This document shows positions 8,561 through 16,951 of a DNA stretch of 64,000 nt, piece after piece; the first letter of the stretch is position 1, and every line of letters begins with the position of its first letter. The stretch covers positions 36,650-100,649 of the forward strand of contig DJVQ01000036.1 in the NCBI GenBank assembly GCA_002441265.1, read 5' to 3'. Below the pieces are notes generated by a model. The model searched no databases. It was not told the origin of the DNA and worked only from the letters and a program-made list of their open reading frames with translations. The translations under genes and the position numbers were made by a program. This stretch comes from Syntrophaceae bacterium UBA6252 (GTDB lineage: Bacteria; Desulfobacterota; Syntrophia; Syntrophales; UBA6807).

Positions 8561-10162
8561 CTAAATGCTTACCGTCTTGATTTTCCGGAACCAGAGAAGG
8601 TAGTCGAAGAAGATCCTGGTCACGAAAATGGCCGTGAACATGCTGCAGATGATACCGATGCTCAGGGTGACGGCGAACCCCTTCACGGGACCCGTTCCAA
8701 ACTGGAAGAGGACGACGGCGGCAATGAGCGTGGTCACGTTGGCGTCGATGATGGTCATGAGCGCCCTGGAATAACCGGCGGCGACGGCCGCGCTGGCCGA
8801 TTTTCCGACGCGGATTTCCTCACGGATGCGCTCGAAGATGAGCACGTTGGCATCCACGGCCATGCCGATGGTGAGGACGATGCCGGCGATGCCCGGCAGG
8901 GTGAGGGTCGCCCCGAAGGCGGCCAGGGCCGCCATGATGAGAATGACGTTCAGAATCAGCGCCACGTTGGCGATGACACCCGATACGCGGTAGTAAAGAA
9001 TCATGAAGAAGACGACGAGAATGCCTCCCACGATGATGGACAGGAATCCTTTCTCGATGGAATCCTGGCCGAGGGAGGGTCCCACCGTCCTCTGCTCGAG
9101 GATTTTCACGGGGGCGGGAAGCGCGCCCGCCCGAAGGACGATGGCGAGGTCCCGGGCTTCGTCCATGGTGAAGGTGCCGGTGATCTGGGCTTCACCGCCG
9201 GCGATCTTTTCCTGGATGACCGGGGCGGAGTGCACCACGCCGTCGAGGACGATGGCGAGCCGTCTTTTCACGTTCTCCCCGGTGATCCGTTCGAAATCCC
9301 GGGCTCCCTGGGAGTTGAACTTCAGGCCCACGTAGGGTTCCCCGAAACGGTCGCTGATTTTCACTGTTGCGTTTTCAAGGGCGTCCCCCGTCAGGGCGGC
9401 CTTCGACTTCAGGAGATAGGGCGTTCTCACCCGCTGCCCCGTCTGGCGGTTCATCACCGTTCCGTAGTAAACGGCGCTTCCCTCGGGGATGTTGCCTTTC
9501 AGGGCCTCGTCGAGCGACCCCTCCTCGTCCACCAGGTGGAATTCGAGGAGCGCCGTTTTCCCGATGAGATTGATCGCCCGCCTCGGGTCCTTGATCCCCG
9601 GCAGCTGCACGAGGATCCGGTCCGTCCCCTGGGGGACGATTTCCGGTTCCGTGACGCCGAACTGGTCGATCCGGTTCCGGATCGTTTCCAGGCTCTGGTC
9701 GATGGCGAACTTCCGGATGTCGTCGGCGTTGGCCTTCCGGAACTGGAGCGTCACCGTTTCCTTCCCGTCGGTGAAGTCGGAGGACTGGATCTCCAGGTTG
9801 GGGAAGAGGTCCGCCAGGATTTTACGGAAGGTGTCCCCTTCCTCCCTTCCGGGAAGCTCGAGGGACAGGGTCTTCCCCTCGTGAACGGCGAAGGCCCGAA
9901 AGCGGAGGTTCCGTTCCATGAGGACGTCCTTCAGGTCGCTCCCCGCCCGGGTGAGGGCGTTTTCCATGGCCTTTTCCGTGTCGACCTCGAGGACGAGGTG
10001 CATCCCTCCCTGGAGGTCGAGGCCCAGATGGATCTTGTCGTGGGGGAGATAGGATTTCCAGAAGTCGGGAAGACGGTCCGTCAGGGAGGGGGTCAGGTAG
10101 AACAGACCCGCCAGCGCGATGAGAACCGCGAGAATACCTCTCCACTTGATGCTTGAGGCCAT
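8561..10162 (-). CDS. secD: Protein translocase subunit SecD
   Basis: Large subunit of the SecDF translocation motor. It has 533 residues: N-terminal helix, periplasmic P1 domain with LGLDLQGGMHLVLEVD near residue 46, a second periplasmic section rich in conserved GRxxAIVLDG and SAPVI segments, then five C-terminal helices with VDANVLIFERIREE. The order yajC-secD-secF is the classical arrangement. Confidence 0.96.
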   Translation of the reverse strand: MASSIKWRGILAVLIALAGLFYLTPSLTDRLPDFWKSYLPHDKIHLGLDLQGGMHLVLEVDTEKAMENALTRAGSDLKDVLMERNLRFRAFAVHEGKTLSLELPGREEGDTFRKILADLFPNLEIQSSDFTDGKETVTLQFRKANADDIRKFAIDQSLETIRNRIDQFGVTEPEIVPQGTDRILVQLPGIKDPRRAINLIGKTALLEFHLVDEEGSLDEALKGNIPEGSAVYYGTVMNRQTGQRVRTPYLLKSKAALTGDALENATVKISDRFGEPYVGLKFNSQGARDFERITGENVKRRLAIVLDGVVHSAPVIQEKIAGGEAQITGTFTMDEARDLAIVLRAGALPAPVKILEQRTVGPSLGQDSIEKGFLSIIVGGILVVFFMILYYRVSGVIANVALILNVILIMAALAAFGATLTLPGIAGIVLTIGMAVDANVLIFERIREEIRVGKSASAAVAAGYSRALMTIIDANVTTLIAAVVLFQFGTGPVKGFAVTLSIGIICSMFTAIFVTRIFFDYLLWFRKIKTVSI

Positions 10163-10185
10163 GACTGAAATCCCTTTCCGCCCGG

Positions 10186-10512
10186 TTATTCCTTCGGTGC
10201 CTTCTGGGTGACCGTGGCGATGTGATTTTTCGAAACCTTGACGCGGACCTTGTCCGCGATCTCTACGGTTACAATGGCGTCGGTGATGCCGGTGACCTTA
10301 CCGTGGAGCCCCCCCACGGTGACCACCATGTCCCCGTGGCCCAGGCTGCCCAGCATGTCCTTGACCGCTTTCTGCCTTTTCTGCTGCGGCCGGATGAGCA
10401 GGAAATAGAAGATGGCGAAAATGGCCGCCATGAGGATGATGAAATGGTATTCCCCGCCCGGCGCCGTACCGCCCTGTCCCCCAGCACCCATTGCATACGC
10501 AATGCCGATCAT
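10186..10512 (-). CDS. yajC: Preprotein translocase subunit YajC
   Basis: Small SecDF-associated membrane protein of 108 residues. A single membrane helix (about 22-42) ends in FLLIRPQQKRQK, the family signature, followed by the soluble DMVVTVGGLHGKVTGI region. A glycine-rich extension precedes the helix. It is four bases after tgt and 23 before secD. Confidence 0.95.
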   Translation of the reverse strand: MIGIAYAMGAGGQGGTAPGGEYHFIILMAAIFAIFYFLLIRPQQKRQKAVKDMLGSLGHGDMVVTVGGLHGKVTGITDAIVTVEIADKVRVKVSKNHIATVTQKAPKE

Positions 10513-10515
10513 GAT

Positions 10516-11670
10516 TTATTCCTCCCATGAAGTTGAAGGCGGTTCCTCCCGTGAGTCGGAGGCCGCCTGGTTTTCCCGGAATTTTTTCAAAAGATCCCCC
10601 GTTCGGCCATTCCGGACGGCCTCCCGGATGGATTCGATGAATCGAAGGTAATACCGTACGTTGTGGATCGTATTCAGGACGAGCGCGAGAATCTCCCGCG
10701 ACAGGTAGAGATGTCTCAAATATGCCCTTGAATAGTGCCTGCAGGTGTAACAGTCGCAGGACGGATCCACCGGTGTTTCGTCGGTCCTGTATTGGGCGTG
10801 CTTTATAACAAGCTTTCCCGAATTTGTAAATAACATTCCATTCCTTGCCGTTCTGGTGGGAAGGACGCAGTCGAAAAGATCGATGCCCCGGCAGACGCAT
10901 TCCAGGATGTCCCCGGGCATGCCCACCCCCATGACGTACCGGGGCCGGTCCGCGGGGAGAAGGGGGGCCGCGAGTTCCACGACGCCGAACATCTCCTCCT
11001 TCGTTTCCCCCACGCTCAGTCCGCCCAGGGCGTACCCGTCGAACCCCGTTTTCACCGTTCCCTCGACGCTTCTCATTCTCAGGTCGGGGTACATCCCCCC
11101 CTGGACGATCCCGAAGAGGGCCCGCCCGTCCTTTCTCCGGGCGTTCCGGCACCGTTCGGCCCACCTGAGGGTCCGCTCCATGGACTGTTCCGCGTAGGCG
11201 TATCCCGCGGGGTGGGGGATGCACTCGTCGAAGCACATCATGATGTCCGATCCCAGGGATTCCTGGATTTCCACGGCCTCCTCCGGACCGAGAAAATGGC
11301 GGGATCCGTCGATGTGGGACTGGAAGGTCACCCCCGCCTCTTCGATCTTTCTCAGCCGGGACAGGCTGTACACCTGGAATCCGCCGCTGTCGGTCAGGAT
11401 GGGGCCCTTCCAGTTCATGAACCGGTGGAGGCCGCCCAGGGACTCGATGAGCCTGTGCCCCGGCCGGAGGTAGAGATGATACGTATTCGCAAGAATCATG
11501 CCTGCGCCCAGTTCCCGGACCGTTTCGGGCAGCAGGCCCTTGACCGTGCCCTGGGTGCCCACAGGCATGAAGGCGGGGGTTTCCACGTCCCCGTGGGCCG
11601 TCTTCAGGAGGCCCAGCCGGGCGCCCGTGGAGGGGTCTTTTCTGAGAACCTCGAATGAAACATCGGTCAT
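10516..11670 (-). CDS. tgt: tRNA-guanine (queuine) transglycosylase
   Basis: Exchanges guanine-34 of GUN-anticodon tRNAs for preQ1 in queuosine synthesis. It has 384 residues, normal length. The nucleophile-bearing segment LFDCVLPTRTARNG and the LTDSGGFQVYSL substrate loop are present. Zinc ligands appear as CDCYTC followed by HL near the C-terminus. queA, the next enzyme of the pathway, lies just upstream across a family 1 repeat. tgt leads into yajC-secD-secF, as in many proteobacteria. Confidence 0.96.
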   Translation of the reverse strand: MTDVSFEVLRKDPSTGARLGLLKTAHGDVETPAFMPVGTQGTVKGLLPETVRELGAGMILANTYHLYLRPGHRLIESLGGLHRFMNWKGPILTDSGGFQVYSLSRLRKIEEAGVTFQSHIDGSRHFLGPEEAVEIQESLGSDIMMCFDECIPHPAGYAYAEQSMERTLRWAERCRNARRKDGRALFGIVQGGMYPDLRMRSVEGTVKTGFDGYALGGLSVGETKEEMFGVVELAAPLLPADRPRYVMGVGMPGDILECVCRGIDLFDCVLPTRTARNGMLFTNSGKLVIKHAQYRTDETPVDPSCDCYTCRHYSRAYLRHLYLSREILALVLNTIHNVRYYLRFIESIREAVRNGRTGDLLKKFRENQAASDSREEPPSTSWEE

Positions 11671-11696
11671 GGCTGTCCTCGAGGGATGACGTACCC

Positions 11697-11832
11697 GTTG
11701 AAGTCCAAAAATTTATTTCCGACGGCAAAGCAAAAAGTTCCGGAGGCAAGGCGCCCGGATCCCGGGGAACGGGGCATGCTTCCGTCACGCCGCGGGGCCG
11801 CGCGGCGCAGGGAATATGTTGCGGAGCCGTCA
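11697..11832 (+). repeat. Dispersed repeat family 1, degenerate copy C
   Basis: About 136 bases between tgt and queA. The GACGGCAAAGCAAAAAG and GGAGGCAAGGCGCCCGGATC blocks match the family core. The left end (TTGAAGTCCAAAAA) and the middle are degenerate. The right terminus GCGGAGCCGTCA supplies the queA stop codon at 11830-11832. Confidence 0.75.
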
Positions 11833-12867
11833 GAGAATGAGCATGGCGTCGCCGTAACTGTAAAACCGGAATCCCTCCTCGACGGCCCGCCCGTATGCCC
11901 GGAGCATGAGTTCCCTCCCGGCGAAGGCGCACACGAGGAGGAACAGGGAGGACCGGGGAAGGTGAAAATTCGTGAGGAGCCGGTCCACCCGGCGGAAGGG
12001 GAAGCCCGGGTAAATGTACAGATCGGTGGAACCGCGGAGGGAGAGGGGCCCTCCCGGATTGCGGAAGACCGTCTCGATCACCCGGGTGGACGTGGTCCCC
12101 ACGGCGGTGACCCGCCGCGCCTCCCGGAGCCTTTCCAGGGTCTCCTCCGTCATTTCGAACGATTCCGGTTCCATCCGGTGTTCCTCCACCATTTCCGTTT
12201 CCACGGGCTGGAACGTTCCCAGCCCCACGTGAAGGGTGATCCGGGCCGTTTCCGCGCCCCTTCTCCCGATTTCCCCGAGGGTTCTCTCCGTGAAATGAAG
12301 CCCCGCCGTGGGGGCGGCGACGGAGCCGGCCACCCTGGCGTACACCGTCTGGTACCGCTCGAGATCGAGGCCGCGGAGCCCCTCCTTTCCCGTCCTCCGG
12401 ATGTAGGGGGGAAGGGGCGCCTGTCCCTCCCGCTCGAGGAAGCGCTCGAAGGGCTCCCCGGTGTCGAAACGGAGCACCCAGCACTTCGGCGACACCCTCG
12501 AAATCACTTCCGCCCGGGGGCGGCCGGTGAAATAAAGCCTTGTGCCTTCGCGGACCCTCTTCCCCGGCCGGAGGAGCACCTCCCACTCGCAGGAATCGAC
12601 GGAATCGGAGATCTTCCGCAGGAGGAGGATTTCGACGGCGCCCCCCGATTCCTTCCGCGCGGCGAGCCGTGCGGGGATGACCTTCGATTCGTTCAGAACG
12701 AGGAGATCGCCCGGCCCGAAGTACTCCGCCACGTCGGGAAAAGTCCGGCAGGCGACGGTTCCCGTCGCCCGGTGGACCACCATGAGCCGGGAACCGTCCC
12801 GGTCGGGAAGGGGGGTCTGGGCGATGAGCGCCTCGGGAAGGGGAAAATCGAAATCCTGGAGTCTCAT
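11830..12867 (-). CDS. queA: S-adenosylmethionine:tRNA ribosyltransferase-isomerase
   Basis: Transfers and isomerises the ribosyl part of SAM onto preQ1-tRNA to give epoxyqueuosine. It has 345 residues from the ATG giving MRLQDFDFPLPEALIAQ, the family's usual N-terminus. An ATG eight codons earlier overlaps the stop of the upstream gene (ATGA) and would give 353 residues; the two cannot be separated by Shine-Dalgarno strength. Motifs include LVLNESKVIPARL, AAPTAGLHFTE and the late TNFHLPRSSLFLLVCAFAG. The TGA stop lies in a family 1 repeat terminus. Confidence 0.95.
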   Translation of the reverse strand: MRLQDFDFPLPEALIAQTPLPDRDGSRLMVVHRATGTVACRTFPDVAEYFGPGDLLVLNESKVIPARLAARKESGGAVEILLLRKISDSVDSCEWEVLLRPGKRVREGTRLYFTGRPRAEVISRVSPKCWVLRFDTGEPFERFLEREGQAPLPPYIRRTGKEGLRGLDLERYQTVYARVAGSVAAPTAGLHFTERTLGEIGRRGAETARITLHVGLGTFQPVETEMVEEHRMEPESFEMTEETLERLREARRVTAVGTTSTRVIETVFRNPGGPLSLRGSTDLYIYPGFPFRRVDRLLTNFHLPRSSLFLLVCAFAGRELMLRAYGRAVEEGFRFYSYGDAMLIL

Positions 12868-12887
12868 GGGTGCGCCGGGAAAGGGGT

Positions 12888-13076
12888 TCATCCCCTTCTT
12901 GCAAAGAAAACGAGGACGAGCCCGCCGAGGACGGCCAGCAGACCGAAAACCCGCAACTGTCCGTCGGAGAACTCCATGACCTTGAGGAGATACGATTTCA
13001 TCCGTTCGGGACTGATGAACCAGGGAAGCCCTTCCAGGAAGAGCACGAGCCCGAGGGCGCAAAGAAACAGTTCCAT
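12888..13076 (-). CDS. DUF2065 family small membrane protein
   Basis: 62 residues with two predicted membrane helices (about 3-20 and 43-58) joined by a polar loop with an ISPERMKSYLLKVME segment, the pattern of DUF2065 (YjeT-like). Function unknown. The ATG follows the mazG stop directly, and its own stop overlaps an alternative queA start, so it is translated as part of mazG-DUF2065-queA. Confidence 0.75.
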   Translation of the reverse strand: MELFLCALGLVLFLEGLPWFISPERMKSYLLKVMEFSDGQLRVFGLLAVLGGLVLVFFARRG

Positions 13077-13889
13077 TTACTTTCGCGGGATTCCTTCTTC
13101 CTTTTTATATTGGTCCCACAGGGCGTCCATCTCCTCCAGGGTCGACGACCGGGGGTCCTTTCCCCGCTCCTTCAGGGTCTTCTCGATCCGAAGGAAACGG
13201 CGGACGAATTTGTCCGTCGCCTCGTGGAGCGCCTCCTCCCCGTCTGCGGGGAGAAACCGGGAAAGGTTGACCAGGGAGAAGAGAAGGTCCCCGATCTCCT
13301 CCCTCTCGGCCGGCGGGGAGCCCGATTCCACGGCTTTTTCCAGTTCCCCCAGCTCCTCCCGGACCTTTTCCAGGACCCCCCGTTTGTCCTTCCAGTCGAA
13401 TCCCACCGCCGAGGCCCGCTCCGTGACGGCCCGGGCGCGGCGAAGGGCGGGCAGGGAGCGGGGGATGCCGTCGAAGAAGCCCGCCGTTTTCTCCTTCTTC
13501 TCGCGGGCCTTGATGGCCTCCCAGTTTTCCCGGACCTCCTCCACGGAATCGACCCGGACGTCCCCGAACACGTGGGGATGCCGGCGGATCATCTTTTCCG
13601 AGATTCCCCGGAGAACGTCCTCCAGGGTGAATTCGTTTTCCTCCTCATAGAGGCGCACGAGAAAAAGGATCTGGAACAGGAGATCGCCCAGTTCCTCCCG
13701 GGCCTCTCCGGGGTCGCCCCCGCGGACGGCGTCCACCGCCTCGCAGGCCTCGTCCTGCAGGTACCGGAGGAGATCTTCCTTCCGCTGCTTCCGGTCCCAG
13801 GGGCAGCCTCCGGGCGACCGGAGCCTCCCGATGATTCCCAGAAGGGCGTCGAGAGAGCCTCCGGAAGGCCTGTTTCGATCTTTTTCCAT
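13077..13889 (-). CDS. mazG: Nucleoside triphosphate pyrophosphohydrolase MazG
   Basis: Hydrolyses (d)NTPs to the monophosphate and pyrophosphate. The 270-residue reading shows the two MazG repeats: CPWD at 29-32 with EELGDLLFQ near 65, and a second EELGELEKAV...EEIGDLLF block near 185-205; each supplies the EExxE/ExxD metal site. The start is uncertain. This ATG has GGAGG directly abutting it, while an in-frame ATG at 13925 (282 residues) has only a distant AGGA. First gene before DUF2065 and queA. Confidence 0.92.
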   Translation of the reverse strand: MEKDRNRPSGGSLDALLGIIGRLRSPGGCPWDRKQRKEDLLRYLQDEACEAVDAVRGGDPGEAREELGDLLFQILFLVRLYEEENEFTLEDVLRGISEKMIRRHPHVFGDVRVDSVEEVRENWEAIKAREKKEKTAGFFDGIPRSLPALRRARAVTERASAVGFDWKDKRGVLEKVREELGELEKAVESGSPPAEREEIGDLLFSLVNLSRFLPADGEEALHEATDKFVRRFLRIEKTLKERGKDPRSSTLEEMDALWDQYKKEEGIPRK

Positions 13890-13940
13890 CCTCCGCGATC
13901 CCGGTTCGTTCCCGTTTCTCAACATATTTACGGCGGGTCC

Positions 13941-13970
13941 TGAATAACACGGATTCCCTCCCCGTGTCAA
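13941..13970 (-). promoter_or_regulatory. Possible promoter of mazG-DUF2065-queA
   Basis: A perfect TTGACA (13965-13970) with TATTCA (13941-13946) at 18-base spacing on the minus strand. The -10 box is weak (three matches). The start of transcription near 13934 would fit either mazG start. The rest of the 13926-14334 gap holds the family 1 repeat at 14065-14230 and the carboxyltransferase ribosome-binding site. Confidence 0.4.
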
Positions 13971-14064
13971 AATGCAGTTCCCGAATAATTGCATCCTCCC
14001 CCCTGTTTCAACTTGATTTTTCGAGGTGAAGGTGTTAAGCAATCATGTTCTTAATGCTCGAAAC

Positions 14065-14230
14065 TTGACGAAGTCGTAAAAAGGCCGGTTCAACACTTTT
14101 TCGAGCGGCAAAGTAAAAAGCTCCAGAGGCAAGGCGCCCGAATCCCGACGAATGAGACGTACTGATGGTACGCCAAAGGGTCGAGGGAAGAAGGGCAACG
14201 CAGCATATGGGCTTTTTACGAAGCCGTCAA
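14065..14230 (+). repeat. Dispersed repeat family 1, full reference copy D (MITE-like)
   Basis: 166 bases with the clearest ends: TTGACGAAGTCGTAAAAAGG at left and CTTTTTACGAAGCCGTCAA at right form an inverted pair of about 20 bases. The core contains CGGCAAAGTAAAAAGCTCC, AGGCAAGGCGCCCGAATCCC, a GACGTACTGATGGTACG hairpin, and GGGCAACGCAGCATATGGG. No open frame is conserved among copies. ACTTG occurs on both flanks, a possible but unproven target duplication. Confidence 0.88.
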
Positions 14231-14334
14231 ACTTGCGTCATGGAGCGTAATGAACAGGCGTCTTTTTTTCAAGGAAGGGCGTGAAGGAGCGTTGGATAAA
14301 TTGCGCAGTGATCAGAAAGGAGGAGGATGCGTTT

Positions 14335-16008
14335 ATGGCTGAAGAAAGAAAGAAGATGACCCGGGCCGAACGGCTCGAGGCGGAAAGGGAAGCCAACCTC
14401 AAACACTGGCTGGAGCAGGACGAGCTTCTCTTCAAACACAGGGAAGAATCCTACGATATCGGCGGTCAGCCGCAGGTCGAACGGCTTGCGAAACAGAAAA
14501 AGAAACCGGTCAGACAGCTCATCACCCAGCTCGTTGACCCCGGCGAGGAATTCTTCGAAATCGGTCAGGATTGCGGCTACGACATCGGGAAGGTCCGTCT
14601 TTACGGCGGAGAAATCTACGACTCGGAGAAGAGGGGGCATATCCCCGGCGGCGGAATGGTGACGGGTGTCGGCAAGGTCCACGGCAAGGACTGCATGATT
14701 TTCGGAAACGAGAACCGCTATGCCGCGGGCACCTACTTCCCCATCACCCTGAAGAAACACATGCGGGCCCAGGCGATCGCCGAGGCGAGCCGGCTGCCCT
14801 GCATCTACATCGCCGACTCCGGCGGAATCAACCTGCCCCTCCAGGTGGGCTGCTTCGCCGATGACGGTCATTTCGGCTCCATGTTCTACAACATGTGCCG
14901 CATGTCCGCCATGGGAATCAAGCAGTACACCCTCTCCACGGGCGGGAACACGGCGGGCGGCGCCTACATCGTCTACCTCGCCACGGAATCGATCATGATC
15001 GAGAAGATGTCCTTCGCCTTCCTGGCCGGCCCCCCCATGGTGAAGTCGGCCATCGGCGAAACCGTTTCCCCGGAAGACCTGGGCGGCGCCTACGTTCACA
15101 CCCAGCACTCGGGCGGTTGCGACCACTTCGTCCGGAGCCAGGATGAGGGGATCCAGAAACTCAGGGACATCATGGAGTTCGAGCCCTCCCAGTCGCTGTA
15201 CACCGACCGGAGGGAGACGCGGCCCCCCAAGTTCGACTACAAGGAAATGATGCGGGGCACCCCCGTCGACACCTACAAGTACATCAACATCAAGGACACC
15301 ATCAAGTGTCTTGCCGACGACAGCTATTTCCATGAGTACAAACCCACCTACGGGCCCGGCCGCGGCGACGCGATCATCGCCGGGAAGATGTGGATGAAGG
15401 GTATTCCCGTGGGCGTCGTGGCTTCCAACGCCAGCGGCGTCATCTACATCGACGCGGCGAGAAAAGCCACCGAGTGGATGATCCGCTGCGGGAACTCGAA
15501 CCTCCCCGTCCTCTTCCTCCAGGGCTCGCCTGGTTACATGGTGGGCAAGGCCGAGGAATGGGGCGGCATCGGCAAGTACGGTTCCGACATGGTCCGTGCG
15601 TGCTCCTGCCTCAAGAGCCCCAAGGTCACCTACGTCATCGGCCCCGACCACGGCGCCGCCAACTACGGCATGTGCGGCAGGGCTTTCCGTCCGAAATTCG
15701 CCTTCACGAACATGAGAGGGCGCACGACCGTCATGTCCGGCGAAACGGCGGGCTTCATCGTGGAAACGGTCCGCAGGAAGAACATCATCGACAAGGGCCA
15801 GACGGTGGACGAAGAAGACATGAAGAAATTCCGCCAGATGATGAGAGACCGGTACGACGCGGAAGGGCATCCCTTCTACACCGGCTCCATCAATTTCCAC
15901 GACGGCGTCATCGCCTTCAGCGAGGCCCGGGACAAGCTGGCGAGAGCGTTTGAAATCGCCCTTCGCGTGCCCGTCGAAAGCTCCGACTGGGGCGACCTCA
16001 AATTGTAA
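14335..16008 (+). CDS. Biotin-dependent acyl-CoA carboxylase/decarboxylase carboxyltransferase subunit
   Basis: Carboxyltransferase of the propionyl/methylcrotonyl-CoA carboxylase beta and glutaconyl-CoA decarboxylase alpha superfamily, moving CO2 between biotin and a CoA ester. The 557 residues contain both crotonase-fold halves. ADSGGINLPLQ with STGGNTAGGAYIVY (N-half) and VVASNASGVIYIDAARKATEW with LQGSPGYMVGKAEEWGG (C-half) line the two CoA/biotin sites. The start ATG has AAGGAGGAGG eight bases upstream. It leads the cluster with a hydratase, two DRE-TIM enzymes and a biotin carrier. Substrate is not fixed by sequence; 3-methylcrotonyl-CoA is favoured by context. No biotin carboxylase is nearby. 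Confidence 0.85.
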   Translation: MAEERKKMTRAERLEAEREANLKHWLEQDELLFKHREESYDIGGQPQVERLAKQKKKPVRQLITQLVDPGEEFFEIGQDCGYDIGKVRLYGGEIYDSEKRGHIPGGGMVTGVGKVHGKDCMIFGNENRYAAGTYFPITLKKHMRAQAIAEASRLPCIYIADSGGINLPLQVGCFADDGHFGSMFYNMCRMSAMGIKQYTLSTGGNTAGGAYIVYLATESIMIEKMSFAFLAGPPMVKSAIGETVSPEDLGGAYVHTQHSGGCDHFVRSQDEGIQKLRDIMEFEPSQSLYTDRRETRPPKFDYKEMMRGTPVDTYKYINIKDTIKCLADDSYFHEYKPTYGPGRGDAIIAGKMWMKGIPVGVVASNASGVIYIDAARKATEWMIRCGNSNLPVLFLQGSPGYMVGKAEEWGGIGKYGSDMVRACSCLKSPKVTYVIGPDHGAANYGMCGRAFRPKFAFTNMRGRTTVMSGETAGFIVETVRRKNIIDKGQTVDEEDMKKFRQMMRDRYDAEGHPFYTGSINFHDGVIAFSEARDKLARAFEIALRVPVESSDWGDLKL

Positions 16009-16020
16009 GTTTCCAACAAG

Positions 16021-16056
16021 AAACGGCGGCGGAATCGATTTTCCGCCGCCGTTTTT
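16021..16056 (+). terminator. Rho-independent terminator after the carboxyltransferase gene
   Basis: A 14-base perfect stem AAACGGCGGCGGAA/TTCCGCCGCCGTTT with a six-base loop is followed by T5. It lies inside the cluster, 12 bases after the carboxyltransferase stop and 48 before the hydratase start. Downstream genes must therefore rely on readthrough or their own promoter. Confidence 0.88.
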
Positions 16057-16104
16057 CAAACCGTTCAACAGCTTTTTTTCATACGATAAAAAAGGAGCCC
16101 AGCC

Positions 16105-16905
16105 ATGGCAGACGTACTCTTACAGGAAAGGACGGACGACGGCATCCTGATCCTGACGCTGAATCGTCCCGATGCTATGAACTGTTTCAATTTCGATCTT
16201 CTCGCGGTGCTGGGAGAGGCCATCCGGGAAGCGAACTTCGATATGAATCTCCGGTGCATCGTCATCACCGGAGCGAAAGCGGGCGAAGAGCCCAAGAAGT
16301 GGTCCTTCTCCACGGGGGCGGACCTCAAGGAAAGACGGACGCTCTCCCAGGATCAGGTCCGCCGGTTCATCTTCACCATCCGGAACACCTTCACGGCGGT
16401 GGAGCAGGTCCGGGTTCCCGTCATCGCGGCTATCAACGGGTTTGCCTTCGGCGGCGGGACGGAACTGGCCCTCGCCTGCGACCTTCGGATCTGTTCGTCC
16501 AACGTCCTCATGGGACTGACCGAAACGAGCCTGGCCATCATTCCCGGCGCCGGCGGAACCCAGCGTCTTCCGAGAATCGTCGGGATGGCGAAGGCGAAGG
16601 AACTGATCTACACGGCCCGCAGGATCGATGCGAAGACGGCCCTGGAAGTCGGCCTCGTGTGCAAGGTCGTGGAGCCGGACAAGCTCATGGATGCCGCCCT
16701 CGAACTGGCCCGGGAAATCGCGAAGAACGGCCCCATCGGCGTGGCCCAGGCGAAATTCGCCATCAACTACGGCATGGAAGCGAGCCTCGGCGTGGCACTG
16801 CCTCTCGAATCCAAGGCCTATGAAGTCACCATTCCCACGAAGGACCGCCTGGAGGCCCTGGCCGCCTTTGTGGAGAAGAGAAAACCCGTTTTCAAGGGTG
16901 AATGA
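16105..16905 (+). CDS. Enoyl-CoA hydratase/isomerase family protein (possible methylglutaconyl-CoA hydratase)
   Basis: Crotonase-fold enzyme adding water across an alpha,beta double bond of a CoA ester. It has 266 residues, normal length. Both catalytic glutamates of hydratases are present: E120 in FGGGTELALACD and E140 in GLTETSLAIIPGAGGTQRL. The oxyanion-hole region STGADLKERR is intact and resembles AUH-type methylglutaconyl-CoA hydratases. GGAG lies nine bases before the ATG. Position between a carboxyltransferase and HMG-CoA-lyase-type genes supports the methylglutaconyl-CoA role (inference). Confidence 0.88.
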   Translation: MADVLLQERTDDGILILTLNRPDAMNCFNFDLLAVLGEAIREANFDMNLRCIVITGAKAGEEPKKWSFSTGADLKERRTLSQDQVRRFIFTIRNTFTAVEQVRVPVIAAINGFAFGGGTELALACDLRICSSNVLMGLTETSLAIIPGAGGTQRLPRIVGMAKAKELIYTARRIDAKTALEVGLVCKVVEPDKLMDAALELAREIAKNGPIGVAQAKFAINYGMEASLGVALPLESKAYEVTIPTKDRLEALAAFVEKRKPVFKGE

Positions 16906-16951
16906 ACGAAGCGTTCGTCCTTGATTATAACAACGCAGGAGGAAGGATTTT

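Noticed and set aside
8021..10156. A 711-codon plus-strand frame opposite secF and secD
   Set aside because: It is the shadow of two well-conserved export genes on the minus strand and is rich in charged, low-complexity composition.
10298..12904. An 868-codon minus-strand frame through yajC, tgt and queA
   Set aside because: It is in another frame of the same strand, and the real genes in this stretch have full family motifs and ribosome-binding sites.
14050..14240. tRNA-like fold in the region between mazG and the carboxyltransferase
   Set aside because: The inverted repeats belong to the family 1 element. No T-loop (GGTTCGAATCC-like) or acceptor stem was found here or elsewhere in the window.
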